From an uncultured Chryseobacterium sp. (GTDB lineage: Bacteria > Bacteroidota > Bacteroidia > Flavobacteriales > Weeksellaceae): a stretch of DNA of 64,000 nucleotides. Position 1 is the stretch's first letter; every line of letters begins with the position of its first letter. The stretch spans positions 1 through 64,000 of the forward strand of contig CAJYXJ010000024.1 of NCBI GenBank assembly GCA_913778085.1. The letters are read 5' to 3'. A program made the position numbers and the translations under genes. The notes beneath the pieces are model-generated. The model saw only the letters and a list, made by a program, of their open reading frames with translations, ran no database searches and was not told the origin of the DNA. Shown here in pieces: positions 33,486 through 41,573 of the stretch.

Positions 33486-34700
33486 TTATAGTTTGTTTAT
33501 AGTATTATTCAAATCCTGCGCAATCAGCCACGCCTCGCTCCAGCAGGCCTGGAAATTAAATCCTCCGGTTACCGCATCGATATTCAGCACTTCTCCGGCG
33601 ATGTAGAAGTTCGGTAAAATTTTTGAAGCCATGTTTTTAAAGTTAATTTCCTTTAAATCAACTCCTCCGGCGGTGACGAACTCATCTTTGAACGTCGATT
33701 TTCCGGTCACCTGGAATTTTTTCCGGCATAAGTTTCCGATAATGGCCTGCATTTCTTTTCCGGAGAGATTCGCGACCTGTTTATTGAGGTCTACTTTGGA
33801 AACTTCCAGGATCCGCTGCCAGAACCGGTTGGTGATATCGAAAATTTTCGACTGCCCGATGGTCTTCTTCGGGTTGGACTGCCTGAATTGCTGAAACAGT
33901 ACTTCCGCATCTTCCGGATCTGTGGAAATGAAATTTACTTCAATTTCAAAATGGTATTTCACTTTTGCCAGATTGATCGCTTCCCAGGCGGAGATTTTCA
34001 GGATGGCCGGCCCCGACAAGCCCCAATGGGTAATCAGCAGCGGCCCGCTTTCTTCAGTTTTAAGCCTGGGAATAGATGTTTCCGCCATTTCAAAGCTGGT
34101 ACCGGCAAGGTCTTTCAGCAGATCGTCTTTAATATTGAACGTAAAAAGAGAAGGGACCAGATCCACAATTTTATGCCCCAGGTTTTCGATCATTTTCAGG
34201 GATTTCGGAGAGCTTCCGGTCGTATAAACCACGACATCGGCTTCAAAATCTCCGAGGCTTGTTTTTACCGAATATTTTCCATCAACCTTTTCAATTTCTT
34301 TGACGGAACATTTGGTTTTTATCTCCACTTTTTTTCTTTTGGTTTCATCCAGCATGGCATTGATGATACTCTGGGACGAATTGCTTTCCGGAAAAACACG
34401 GTTATCATTTTCTATTTTTAGAGCCACCTTCCGCTGCTCAAACCAATCCATGGTATCTCCCGGCTGAAATTTGGTGAAAACACTGAGCAATTCCTTATTT
34501 CCTCTGGGGTAAAACTGCACCAGTTCCCGGGGATCAAAACAGGCATGGGTTACATTGCAACGGCCGCCTCCGGAAATCTTTACTTTCTGAAGGACATCCG
34601 AATTCTGTTCAAGAATGGTAATCTGATATTGGGTTTCGTCAAGATTGGCCGCACAGAAAAATCCGGCAGCACCGCCTCCGATAATGATAATTCGTTTCAT
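33486..34700 (-). CDS. HI0933/BaiN-family NAD(P)/FAD-dependent oxidoreductase
   Basis: 404 residues. The N-terminal Rossmann motif is RIIIIGGGAAGFFCAANL (about 3-20). VKISGGGRCNVTHACFD (about 41-57) is the diagnostic HI0933-like loop. VYTTGSSPK marks the second FAD contact and the C-terminal ITHWGLSGPAILKISAWEA plus GEVLNIDAVTGGFNFQACWSEA (quoted by the landmark GEVLNIDAVTGGFNFQ) completes the FAD site. Soluble flavoprotein; physiological substrate unknown. It overlaps functionally with nothing nearby, but co-transcribes with the TonB-C gene after it. Confidence 0.9.
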   Translation of the reverse strand: MKRIIIIGGGAAGFFCAANLDETQYQITILEQNSDVLQKVKISGGGRCNVTHACFDPRELVQFYPRGNKELLSVFTKFQPGDTMDWFEQRKVALKIENDNRVFPESNSSQSIINAMLDETKRKKVEIKTKCSVKEIEKVDGKYSVKTSLGDFEADVVVYTTGSSPKSLKMIENLGHKIVDLVPSLFTFNIKDDLLKDLAGTSFEMAETSIPRLKTEESGPLLITHWGLSGPAILKISAWEAINLAKVKYHFEIEVNFISTDPEDAEVLFQQFRQSNPKKTIGQSKIFDITNRFWQRILEVSKVDLNKQVANLSGKEMQAIIGNLCRKKFQVTGKSTFKDEFVTAGGVDLKEINFKNMASKILPNFYIAGEVLNIDAVTGGFNFQACWSEAWLIAQDLNNTINKL

Positions 34701-34991
34701 AGTTCGTTAATCTTATGCTCAAGATTATTTTTGCAAAACTACAATTTTTATAAACCATCTTATTTAAGTAATTTTGAAGAATGCAATTTTTCGATTAAAC
34801 CGGGAAATGATAACCACAAAAGTCACAAAAGCTTTTAACACATTAGGTACATAAGACTTTAGTCACTTGGACTGCGTATAATTCAGATCACAGAAGAGGA
34901 AAATCAAAGATTTTCAGAATTATACTGTTTCTATGAGTTAAAAGAGAAAATTTTGTGGTAAAATTTAAGTTCATCTTTAAAACAAATTTAA
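34701..34991. other. Gene-free gap upstream of the thioesterase
   Basis: 291 bases between divergently transcribed genes. There is no credible ORF. It carries a stretch around 34835-34870 (TTAACACATTAGGTACATAA and TTTAGTCACTTGGACTGCG) that resembles intergenic filler repeated near 37181-37220, probably part of a dispersed repeat family. Promoters for both neighbours should be here, but I see no consensus element clear enough to place. Confidence 0.4.
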
Positions 34992-35486
34992 ATGATATTC
35001 TACCATACCTTCGAAGTGCGCTGGAGCGATCTTGATGCCAATAAACACCTGGCTAATTCATCTTATGTGCAGTACTGTGCGCAGGCGAGAATGGCTTTCA
35101 TGACCAAAGAAAAAATGGGGGTTACCCAGCTCAGCCGATGGGGAATCGGCCCGGTGATCCTGCATGAAAGATATTCGTTTTTTAAAGAAATCTATGCCGA
35201 TCAGACGGTGATCGTAAGCTTGGAAATCGACGGATGTGCGGAGGATTCCTCGATCTACCGCTTTGTACACAAGTTTTATACTCCTAACGGCGAACACTGT
35301 GCAACTGCGGAAGCCACCGGCGTATGGATCGACATGATGCTCAGAAAAATGACGACCCCGCCGGATGATGTGGTGGAAGCCATGAACAAATACAAATCTC
35401 CTGAAACGGCGGTGCTGACCCGGGAAGATTTCAAAAACCTGCCGTTCCGCCCGGAAAATATTGACCCGGCAGCATTTGCTAAATAA
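34992..35486 (+). CDS. Hotdog-fold acyl-CoA thioesterase
   Basis: 164 residues. FEVRWSDLDANKHLANSSYV (about 5-24) is the 4HBT/YbgC-type active-site segment, with the catalytic Asp followed by Asn/His. AQARMAFMTKEKMG and the strands VIVSLEIDGCAEDSSIYRF complete the hotdog fold. It would hydrolyse a fatty acyl-CoA or hydroxybenzoyl-CoA-type thioester in the cytoplasm. ThiL follows 78 bases downstream on the same strand. Confidence 0.88.
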   Translation: MIFYHTFEVRWSDLDANKHLANSSYVQYCAQARMAFMTKEKMGVTQLSRWGIGPVILHERYSFFKEIYADQTVIVSLEIDGCAEDSSIYRFVHKFYTPNGEHCATAEATGVWIDMMLRKMTTPPDDVVEAMNKYKSPETAVLTREDFKNLPFRPENIDPAAFAK

Positions 35487-35564
35487 ATGATGATTGATAA
35501 AAGATGATTGATTTTGGTCATCATTATTACTCATTACCAATTTTCATTACTGATAAATAAAGAT

Positions 35565-36626
35565 ATGTTTGAAGATAAAAATCCTGAACTGACGCCGATT
35601 TCCAAACTGGGAGAATTCGGACTGATTAAACACCTGACCCGGTTTTTTCCTCTGGCCAACGATTCTTCGGAGCTTGGGGTAGGCGATGACGCAGCGGTGA
35701 TCAATCCCCAAGGAAAAAAAGTAGTGCTTACCACTGACGTATTGGCAGAAGGCGTACATTTTAATCTGGGATATGTCCCGTTGAAGCATTTAGGTTATAA
35801 AGCAGTGGTAGTAAACCTGAGTGATATCGCTGCAATGAATGCCACGCCGACCCAGATCCTGGTTTCTCTGGCGGTCTCCAACCGTTTTCCGGTAGAGGCA
35901 CTGGAAGAAATCTATTCCGGAATACAGGCAGCCTGCGGAAGGTATAAAGTCGACTTAATAGGCGGAGATACAACGAGTTCCAATGCCGGTCTGGTGATGA
36001 GCATCACGGCTGTCGGAATTGAAAACGAGGAAAATATCGTGAAAAGAAGCGGAGCAAAACCAAATGACCTTTTAGTGGTTACCGGGGATCTGGGAGGCGC
36101 CTATACGGGACTTCAGATCCTGGAAAGGGAACATGCGGTTTTCCTGGCAGACCCAAATATGCAGCCGGAAATGGAAGGCTACGATTATATCCTGGAAAGA
36201 CAGCTGAAACCGGAAGCCAGAACAGATATAAAAGGGATTTTAGAGCAGCTGGACATCAGGCCGACTTCCATGATCGACGTTTCGGACGGTCTGGCTTCTG
36301 AAATTCTTCACCTTTCGGATCAGTCGGAGGTAGGTTTCAGGCTGTATGAAGAAAAAATCCCGATGGATAACCTCACGATCACAACAGCGGATGAATTCAA
36401 CCTGAATCCGGTAATGTCCGCTCTAAGCGGAGGCGAAGATTATGAGCTGCTGTTCACGATTTCCCCAAATGATTTCGATAAGATCAAAAACCATCCGGAT
36501 TTCACCATCATCGGCCATGCCGTTGCAAAAGAAGACGGCAATTTCATGGTCGCGAGAGGTTCAAACCAGTTGGTGGCACTGACGGCGCAGGGCTGGGATG
36601 CGTTTCTGGGAAACGGTCAGGAATAA
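35565..36626 (+). CDS. thiL: Thiamine-monophosphate kinase
   Basis: 353 residues from the ATG at 35565 (MFEDKNPELTPISKLGEFGL). An upstream in-frame ATG at 35508 gives a hydrophobic non-family extension, so I rejected it. It phosphorylates thiamine monophosphate to thiamine pyrophosphate. Visible are SELGVGDDAAVINPQGKKVV (about 33-52), LTTDVLAEGVHFNLGY, KAVVVNLSDIAAMNATPTQI and LIGGDTTSSNAGLVMSITAV, the Asp-rich magnesium and ATP motifs of the ThiL/PurM fold, plus SMIDVSDGLASEILHL and SALSGGEDYELLFT near the end. Confidence 0.96.
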   Translation: MFEDKNPELTPISKLGEFGLIKHLTRFFPLANDSSELGVGDDAAVINPQGKKVVLTTDVLAEGVHFNLGYVPLKHLGYKAVVVNLSDIAAMNATPTQILVSLAVSNRFPVEALEEIYSGIQAACGRYKVDLIGGDTTSSNAGLVMSITAVGIENEENIVKRSGAKPNDLLVVTGDLGGAYTGLQILEREHAVFLADPNMQPEMEGYDYILERQLKPEARTDIKGILEQLDIRPTSMIDVSDGLASEILHLSDQSEVGFRLYEEKIPMDNLTITTADEFNLNPVMSALSGGEDYELLFTISPNDFDKIKNHPDFTIIGHAVAKEDGNFMVARGSNQLVALTAQGWDAFLGNGQE

Positions 36627-36648
36627 TTGATCATTTGTATTATCATAT

Positions 36649-36678
36649 AAAAGAGACTGCTTCAGAGCAGTCTCTTTT
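36649..36678. terminator. Bidirectional terminator after thiL
   Basis: A perfect stem, AAAAGAGACTGC/GCAGTCTCTTTT, with a 6-base loop. The A/T ends serve both strands between thiL and the leader-peptide gene. Confidence 0.85.
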
Positions 36679-36683
36679 CACAT

Positions 36684-36926
36684 TCAATAAGGTTGTTCTA
36701 CACAGCTGTTATCGCCCGGAGGACAGTTTCCCCCTCCGGAACCGCTTCCGCCTCCGGGAACACATTGTCCGGGAGTTCCGTCATCGTTGAGTTGACAGAC
36801 TTTTCCAAAAGTACAGTCACAATCAGTCCAGCAATAAGCAGAATCTCCGTTTATATGGCAATTGGGTATACCGCTTCCGAGAATATTCAGCAATTCTTTT
36901 CGTTCAAGTTTTTTAAAATTTTTCAT
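36684..36926 (-). CDS. Bacteriocin-like precursor peptide with double-glycine-type leader
   Basis: 80 residues. The leader MKNFKKLERKELLNILGSG matches the 'MKNLKKLxRxELKxIxGG' leader common in Chryseobacterium, with the final GG changed to GSG. The core has eight cysteines: CHINGDSAYCWTDCDCTFG and CQLNDDGTPGQC, then a Gly/Ser linker (GGGSGSGGG) and NCPPGDNSC. In such families a C39-peptidase ABC transporter removes the leader at the Gly-Gly and exports the core. No such transporter or modifying enzyme is in the window. The core may be a secreted, disulphide-rich peptide; its activity is unknown. Confidence 0.75.
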   Translation of the reverse strand: MKNFKKLERKELLNILGSGIPNCHINGDSAYCWTDCDCTFGKVCQLNDDGTPGQCVPGGGSGSGGGNCPPGDNSCVEQPY

Positions 36927-37082
36927 AATTAATTTTTGTTTTTGGCTTTAATTTGTAATTATTTTGGATTTTTAAAGTTAAAGAATGATTTGATATAATT
37001 GATTGCAAATGAAATAGTAATATTAATATTAAATAAAACCAATACTTTGGACCTTAGGATTTGAGTACTTTACGCGCATCAT

Positions 37083-37166
37083 TTAAACACAAATAACACC
37101 AATACCTTCACTAATAACACCATATCATTTGTGATATTGGTGAGAAAATTGTGATATTCAGGTTTA
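37083..37166. repeat. Dispersed palindromic repeat, copy C (inverted relative to A/B)
   Basis: TTAAACACAAATAACACCAA to GTGATATTCAGGTTTA. This is the reverse-complement orientation of copies A and B. It has the same core (CTAATAACACCATATCATTT). It is preceded by CCTTAGGATT about 37 bases upstream, as is copy D. Confidence 0.75.
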
Positions 37167-37216
37167 GAAGTCTTAATTTAATGCCTTAGGATTCTAATGA
37201 ACTTAATGCACATGAT

Positions 37217-37303
37217 TTAAACACAAATAACGTCAATACCTTCACGAATAACATAATACTATTAGTGAAGATTTGTGAAAAAATTTGTGATATTCGTGTT
37301 TAA
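37217..37303. repeat. Dispersed palindromic repeat, copy D
   Basis: TTAAACACAAATAACGTCAA to GTGATATTCGTGTTTAA, same orientation as copy C. The shared upstream block CCTTAGGATT...ATTTAAACAC shows that the tandem unit is about 134 bases. Confidence 0.75.
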
Positions 37304-37342
37304 ATTTAATGGATTGGAGATGAATATAACAGGGTTAATACG

Positions 37343-37600
37343 ATGAAAGATATTTTGGAATTCAGGGCTTTCACCCGTGAAAGCAGCTTTCTCTTCAGTG
37401 ATAAGAACGCAGATGATTTTATTTTTTTTATAGAATCGAAATCGCTTTACTGGGGAGGCGGATATGGTAAGGAGATGATGCAGGGTGGTTTGTATGGAGA
37501 AGGAGATCTGAATATTGATAAACAAGCTCTGTCGGATGATTTAACGGTATTTTTTAGAGACATAAATGAAAATATAATCTTAGAAATAAACTTTTTCTGA
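37343..37600 (+). CDS. Hypothetical small protein, possibly a gene remnant
   Basis: 85 residues: MKDILEFRAFTRESSFLFSD then DDFIFFIESKSLYWGGGYG, ending DLTVFFRDINENIILEINFF. Soluble, aromatic-rich, no signal peptide, no family recognised. It lies directly after the palindromic repeat pair with no clear promoter. It could be a genuine orphan protein or an open remnant. The overlapping minus-strand frame at 37262-37525 runs into repeat sequence and is not credible. Confidence 0.35.
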   Translation: MKDILEFRAFTRESSFLFSDKNADDFIFFIESKSLYWGGGYGKEMMQGGLYGEGDLNIDKQALSDDLTVFFRDINENIILEINFF

Positions 37601-37676
37601 ACTTAATAAATAAATGCCCTTTAATCAATGAAGAAGAAACCACATCATAAAACCATAACAAAATAGGTTATCGTAA

Positions 37677-37850
37677 AAGAGATATGTAGTAAAATTTAAG
37701 ATTGACGGAATTCTTTATGAAGGCTATGAGTATGTGATGAATTCTTATGAAAAAGAAAAAGGGATCCCACCGGTATTGAATATTTTAATAAGAAACCCTG
37801 AACTTCTCATCACGGAACTTCAGTCCAAATATGACACTACCCCAAATATT
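37677..37850 (+). pseudogene. Open remnant without a start codon
   Basis: After a stop at 37674-37676 the frame reads KRYVVKFKIDGILYEGYEYV, then MNSYEKEKGIPPVLNILIRN and PELLITELQSKYDTTPNINK, which looks like real protein sequence. It has no usable start and runs into the terminator at 37854. Together with 37343-37600 it suggests decayed accessory genes in the 36927-37898 stretch. Confidence 0.3.
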
Positions 37851-37853
37851 AAT

Positions 37854-37879
37854 AAAGCCGGCTCAATAAGGCCGGCTTT
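37854..37879. terminator. Terminator downstream of pepT
   Basis: A perfect 9-base GC-rich stem, AAAGCCGGC/GCCGGCTTT. On the minus strand it is followed by TTTATTAATATT, which fits pepT. Confidence 0.8.
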
Positions 37880-37898
37880 CTGTTTTATGTTGAAAAAC

Positions 37899-39146
37899 TT
37901 ACGCTTTCACGATATTAATAATCACTTCCGTAGCTTTTTCCATACTTTCTAATGCCACATATTCATACGGCCCGTGGAAATTGATTCCGCCTGCAAAAAT
38001 ATTTGGGCAAGGCAATCCCATATAAGAAAGCTGGGCACCGTCGGTTCCTCCGCGGATGGCTTTGATCTTCGGTTCGATTCCCGCTTCTTTCATTGCTTTG
38101 GCCGCGAGATCCACGATGTGCATTTTGCCTTCAAACTGCTGCTTCATGTTTCGGTACTGCTCTTTAATTTCAATCTCAGCAGTTCCTTCACCGTGTTTCT
38201 GATTAAATTCGGAAACCTTTTCTTCCATGAATTTCTTTCGGGCCTCGAACTTATCGGCATCATGGTCGCGGATGATGTATTGCAGTTTCGCTTCGGAAAT
38301 ATCGGCGTTCAGGTCCATCAGATGATAGAATCCGTCAAAACCTTTCGTCGTCGCCGGGGTCTCTTTGGGAGGAAGCATCTGGGCAAACTCAGAAGCCAAT
38401 AGTGCGGCATTCACCATTTTTCCGTAGGCATAACCCGGGTGAACGCTCAGTCCGTGGATTTTTACCACAGCGCCTGCTGCGTTGAAATTTTCATATTCCA
38501 GTTCGCCGACTTCGCCGCCGTCCATCGTGTAAGCAAATTCTGCCCCGAATTTCGCCACATCAAATTTGTGGGCGCCTCTTCCTATTTCTTCATCCGGCGT
38601 GAAGCCTACGGCAATTCTTCCGTGTTTGATTTCGGGATGCGCCATTAAATATTCCGCTGCGGTAACGATTTCTGCGCAGCCTGCTTTGTCATCAGCTCCT
38701 AAAAGCGTATTTCCGTCGGTGGTAATTAAGGTCTGACCGATGTATTTTTTTAAGCTTTCAAATTTCGAAGGCGATAGCGTGAATCCTGTGGTCTGATTCA
38801 GCACCAGATCGTTTCCGTCATAATTCTCCCAGACCTGCGGTTTTACATGTTCTCCGCTGAAATCCGGCGACGTATCGTAATGCGAAATAAATCCGATGGT
38901 CGGCTGATTCTCATTTTCAAGGTTAGAAGGAACATAGCCCATGATATAACCGTTCTCATCAATCGATACATTTTCAAGGCCGATTGTTCTCAGTTCTTCT
39001 GTGATGTACCGGGCGATCTCCCACTGTCTTTCGGTAGACGGGGTGGTTTCGCTTTCAGCGTCACTGGTCGAATATATTTTTACATAACTGAGAAAACGGT
39101 TCAGCAGCTTTTCTTTCCACAAAGGGTTGAATTCTATTGCGCTCAT
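37899..39146 (-). CDS. pepT: Peptidase T (tripeptide aminopeptidase)
   Basis: 415 residues. M20-family zinc enzyme that removes the N-terminal residue of tripeptides in the cytoplasm. Zinc motifs: GFISHYDTSPDFSGEHVKPQ (about residues 85-104; first His and Asp), LGADDKAGCAEIVTA (about 149-163; bridging Asp), GFTPDEEIGRGAHKFD (catalytic Glu plus ligand), and a later GLSVHPGYAYGKMVNA. IRGGTDGAQLSYMGLPCPNIFAGG closes the site (landmark RGGTDGAQLS). The order and length match PepT rather than PepD or DapE. Confidence 0.96.
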   Translation of the reverse strand: MSAIEFNPLWKEKLLNRFLSYVKIYSTSDAESETTPSTERQWEIARYITEELRTIGLENVSIDENGYIMGYVPSNLENENQPTIGFISHYDTSPDFSGEHVKPQVWENYDGNDLVLNQTTGFTLSPSKFESLKKYIGQTLITTDGNTLLGADDKAGCAEIVTAAEYLMAHPEIKHGRIAVGFTPDEEIGRGAHKFDVAKFGAEFAYTMDGGEVGELEYENFNAAGAVVKIHGLSVHPGYAYGKMVNAALLASEFAQMLPPKETPATTKGFDGFYHLMDLNADISEAKLQYIIRDHDADKFEARKKFMEEKVSEFNQKHGEGTAEIEIKEQYRNMKQQFEGKMHIVDLAAKAMKEAGIEPKIKAIRGGTDGAQLSYMGLPCPNIFAGGINFHGPYEYVALESMEKATEVIINIVKA

Positions 39147-39306
39147 TATTGGTATAAATTTCCCGTAAAGTTAGCAAATTTGAGGCTCACAATCTCTTAT
39201 TTGTACTTCAGAATAAGGTGTTAAGATTGAGGATTCAGTGTAAATGGCTGAAAGTCAGTTTTGTATTATAATTAACGAGATTTTTCCGGAACTTGTTTAG
39301 TTTTAT

Positions 39307-39314
39307 TATATTTG
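39307..39314 (+). promoter_or_regulatory. -7 promoter element of the HMG-CoA-lyase-like gene
   Basis: TATATTTG fits TAnnTTTG, 20 bases before the start codon. I could not place a TTG at the usual spacing. Confidence 0.45.
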
Positions 39315-39334
39315 AGAAAATCTAAAAGTAAAAC

Positions 39335-40183
39335 ATGTTTCTTACTGAATGTCCGCGTGATGCAATGCAGGGGTGGGGAGAATTTATCCCGACTGATAAA
39401 AAAATAGATTATATCAATTCTCTGATGGATGTGGGATTCGATGTCTTAGACTGCCTAAGCTTCGTTTCGCCCAGAGCTATTCCCCAGATGGCCGATTCTG
39501 CCGAAGTGGCTGAAAATATAGACAAGTCCCGTTCCAATACAAAAGTTTCTGCGATTGTTGCCAATTACCGTGGAGCAGAGAAGGCTTTGAAACACCAGTC
39601 GGTGGATATCATCGGCTTCCCGTTCTCGATCTCCGAAACTTTTCAGCACCGGAATACCAATAAAACCCAGGAAGAAGCATTCCATGAAATTATAAAAATG
39701 CTGGAACTCGTAAAAAAGGAAAACCGGCAGCTGAACATTTATTTCTCGATGGCCTTCGGAAACCCTTATGGCGAAATGTGGAAATGGGAAGATGTGAATT
39801 TCTGGGCCCAGCGGTTTTCTGAAATAGGAGTTAAAGATATCTTACTGTCTGATACAACAGGCGTTGCAACGCCGGAAACGATCTCGCTTTTGTTTGAAAA
39901 AATTCCTTCAAAATATTCCGGGATCAATTTTGGAGCCCATTTTCATAACCGGTACGAAGAATCTTATTCCAAATTAAAAGCGGCCTATGACCAGGGATGT
40001 ACAAGGTTCGACAGTGCCATTAAAGGAATCGGAGGCTGCCCGATGGCGAAAGACGACCTTGTGGGAAATATGCCGACGGAACAGGTGATCAATTTTATGA
40101 GTGTGGAGAAGGCGGATCATAAACTGAACCTCCTGAATTTCGAAAGCTCATATAATAAAGCGAAGGATATATTTCATTTTTAA
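39335..40183 (+). CDS. Hydroxymethylglutaryl-CoA lyase family protein
   Basis: 282 residues. DRE-TIM metallolyase. MFLTECPRDAMQGWGEFIPT has the P-R-D-A-M-Q metal/acid motif, a variant of the usual R-D-G-x-Q. VSAIVANYRGAEKAL, ISETFQHRNTNKTQEEA, ILLSDTTGVATPETI and NFGAHFHNRYEESYSKLKAA (metal-binding His-x-His) continue the fold. FDSAIKGIGGCPMAKDDLVG (near residue 228) is the GxGGCPxA motif with the catalytic cysteine. HMG-CoA lyases split HMG-CoA to acetyl-CoA and acetoacetate in leucine degradation. No leucine pathway genes sit nearby, so the specific substrate is inferred. Confidence 0.88.
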   Translation: MFLTECPRDAMQGWGEFIPTDKKIDYINSLMDVGFDVLDCLSFVSPRAIPQMADSAEVAENIDKSRSNTKVSAIVANYRGAEKALKHQSVDIIGFPFSISETFQHRNTNKTQEEAFHEIIKMLELVKKENRQLNIYFSMAFGNPYGEMWKWEDVNFWAQRFSEIGVKDILLSDTTGVATPETISLLFEKIPSKYSGINFGAHFHNRYEESYSKLKAAYDQGCTRFDSAIKGIGGCPMAKDDLVGNMPTEQVINFMSVEKADHKLNLLNFESSYNKAKDIFHF

Positions 40184-40220
40184 ACAAAAATTTTCCTAGC
40201 TTTAATTAAAATTAAATAAA

Positions 40221-40622
40221 ATGACTTCAAAAATTACCTATATCGGGGATTTAAGATGTTCGGCAGAGCACTTACAGTCCGGAACCCTAATCGAAAGTGA
40301 CGCTCCCACGGATAATCACGGAAAAGGGGAGAAATTTTCTCCGACGGATCTGTGTGCCGTTTCTTTAGCCGAATGTGCACTGACGACCATTGCGATTTTA
40401 GGCAAAGATAAAAACATCAATATCGACGGCGCGTATTGCAATCTTCAAAAAATTATGAAGGGGGAGCCGAGGAGAATCGGTGAGATCGTATGCAATTTTG
40501 TTTTCCCAGATTCCTATTCCGATAAGGAAAAAGCTTTTATCGAGCAGACGGCCCACAATTGCCCGGTTGCAAGAAGCCTTCATCCGGATCTGGTACAGAC
40601 CATGATTTTCATTTATCAATAA
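40221..40622 (+). CDS. OsmC/Ohr-family peroxiredoxin-like protein
   Basis: 133 residues. The redox motif is visible in part: SLAECALTTIAILG (about 53-66) holds the first conserved Cys and NCPVARSLHPDL (about 113-124) the second. This is the OsmC/YhfA type of organic hydroperoxide reductase. It starts 37 bases after the lyase gene and ends before a hairpin, so it may be co-transcribed with the lyase gene. Confidence 0.88.
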   Translation: MTSKITYIGDLRCSAEHLQSGTLIESDAPTDNHGKGEKFSPTDLCAVSLAECALTTIAILGKDKNINIDGAYCNLQKIMKGEPRRIGEIVCNFVFPDSYSDKEKAFIEQTAHNCPVARSLHPDLVQTMIFIYQ

Positions 40623-40635
40623 TAAAAATATTTGG

Positions 40636-40653
40636 CCGCAGAAGTTTCTGCGG
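40636..40653 (+). terminator. Hairpin after the OsmC-like gene
   Basis: CCGCAGAA/TTCTGCGG with a very short loop, followed by TTCTTTATTTTG. It is a weak terminator candidate. Confidence 0.5.
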
Positions 40654-40679
40654 TTCTTTATTTTGTAAAAACGTCAGCT

Positions 40680-41516
40680 ATGCAACCCATTATTTCGCCT
40701 TCCCAATTAGAACAGCTTCCCACACAAAACCTCATCATCCTTGACGCGAGAGCCGGAAAAGATGCTCATAAAAATTACCTGAATAAACATATTAAAGGAG
40801 CAAGGTTGGTCGACCTGGATAAAGACCTCGCAGAAATCGGTGGCGACGCTGCTTTTGGTGGAAGGCATCCGCTCCCGGAAATCGGAAAATTCGCGGAAAC
40901 GCTTTCCCGTCTTGGAATTTCGGAAGAAGATCGGCTGGTGATTTATGATGATAAAAACGGATCAAATGCTGGCGCGAGAGCCTGGTGGATGCTAAGGTCC
41001 TTCGGTTTCAAAAAAGTTCAGGTGCTGGACGGCGGAATTCAGAATGCAGAAAAGGAAGGAATGGAATTTTCGTCCGGGGAAGAATCTTTTGAAAAAACAG
41101 AAGTTATTAAAAAAGCAGAATGGCTTCTCCCAACTTCAGCTTTGGAAGATGTTGAAAATGAATTAGTAAACAATTTGTCAACAGTGATTGACGTACGGGA
41201 TTCTTACCGCTACAGAGGAGAATCCGAACCGATAGATCTGGTAGCCGGGCATATTCCCGGAGCAGCCAATGTTCCGTTTTCTGAAAATCTGGATGAAAAC
41301 GGGTGCTTTCTTTCTCCTGAAAAACTGCGGGAAAAATATTTGGAATTTCTAAAGGGAAAACCTGAAAATTTGATTGTGCATTGCGGCTCTGGCGTAACCG
41401 CCTGCCACACTGTTTTAGCTTTGGTGTATGCCGGCCTGCCCATTCCGCATCTGTATGTCGGATCTTGGAGCGAATGGAGCAGGAGGGAAGGAAAAGGAAT
41501 TGCCCGGGATGTATAA
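40680..41516 (+). CDS. sseA: Sulfurtransferase, two-domain rhodanese (3-mercaptopyruvate type)
   Basis: 278 residues from the ATG at 40680 (MQPIISPSQLEQLPTQNLII). An upstream in-frame ATG at 40632 falls in the terminator hairpin. Two rhodanese domains: the first (IILDARAGKDAHKNYLNKHI) is inactive; the second has the active-site loop NLIVHCGSGVTACHTVLAL, where the cysteine forms the persulfide. The CGSGVTA loop is that of 3-mercaptopyruvate sulfurtransferases rather than thiosulfate types (CRKGVTA). Expected cytoplasmic. Confidence 0.9.
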   Translation: MQPIISPSQLEQLPTQNLIILDARAGKDAHKNYLNKHIKGARLVDLDKDLAEIGGDAAFGGRHPLPEIGKFAETLSRLGISEEDRLVIYDDKNGSNAGARAWWMLRSFGFKKVQVLDGGIQNAEKEGMEFSSGEESFEKTEVIKKAEWLLPTSALEDVENELVNNLSTVIDVRDSYRYRGESEPIDLVAGHIPGAANVPFSENLDENGCFLSPEKLREKYLEFLKGKPENLIVHCGSGVTACHTVLALVYAGLPIPHLYVGSWSEWSRREGKGIARDV

Positions 41517-41520
41517 GAAA

Positions 41521-41548
41521 GCTTCCGCAGATCAGGATCTGCGGAAGC
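41521..41548. terminator. Terminator between sseA and the calpain-like gene
   Basis: A perfect 12-base stem, GCTTCCGCAGAT/ATCTGCGGAAGC, with a 4-base loop between convergent genes. On the minus strand TTTCTTA follows. Confidence 0.75.
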
Positions 41549-41573
41549 ATGAAACTTTTAAGATTAAAAACCG

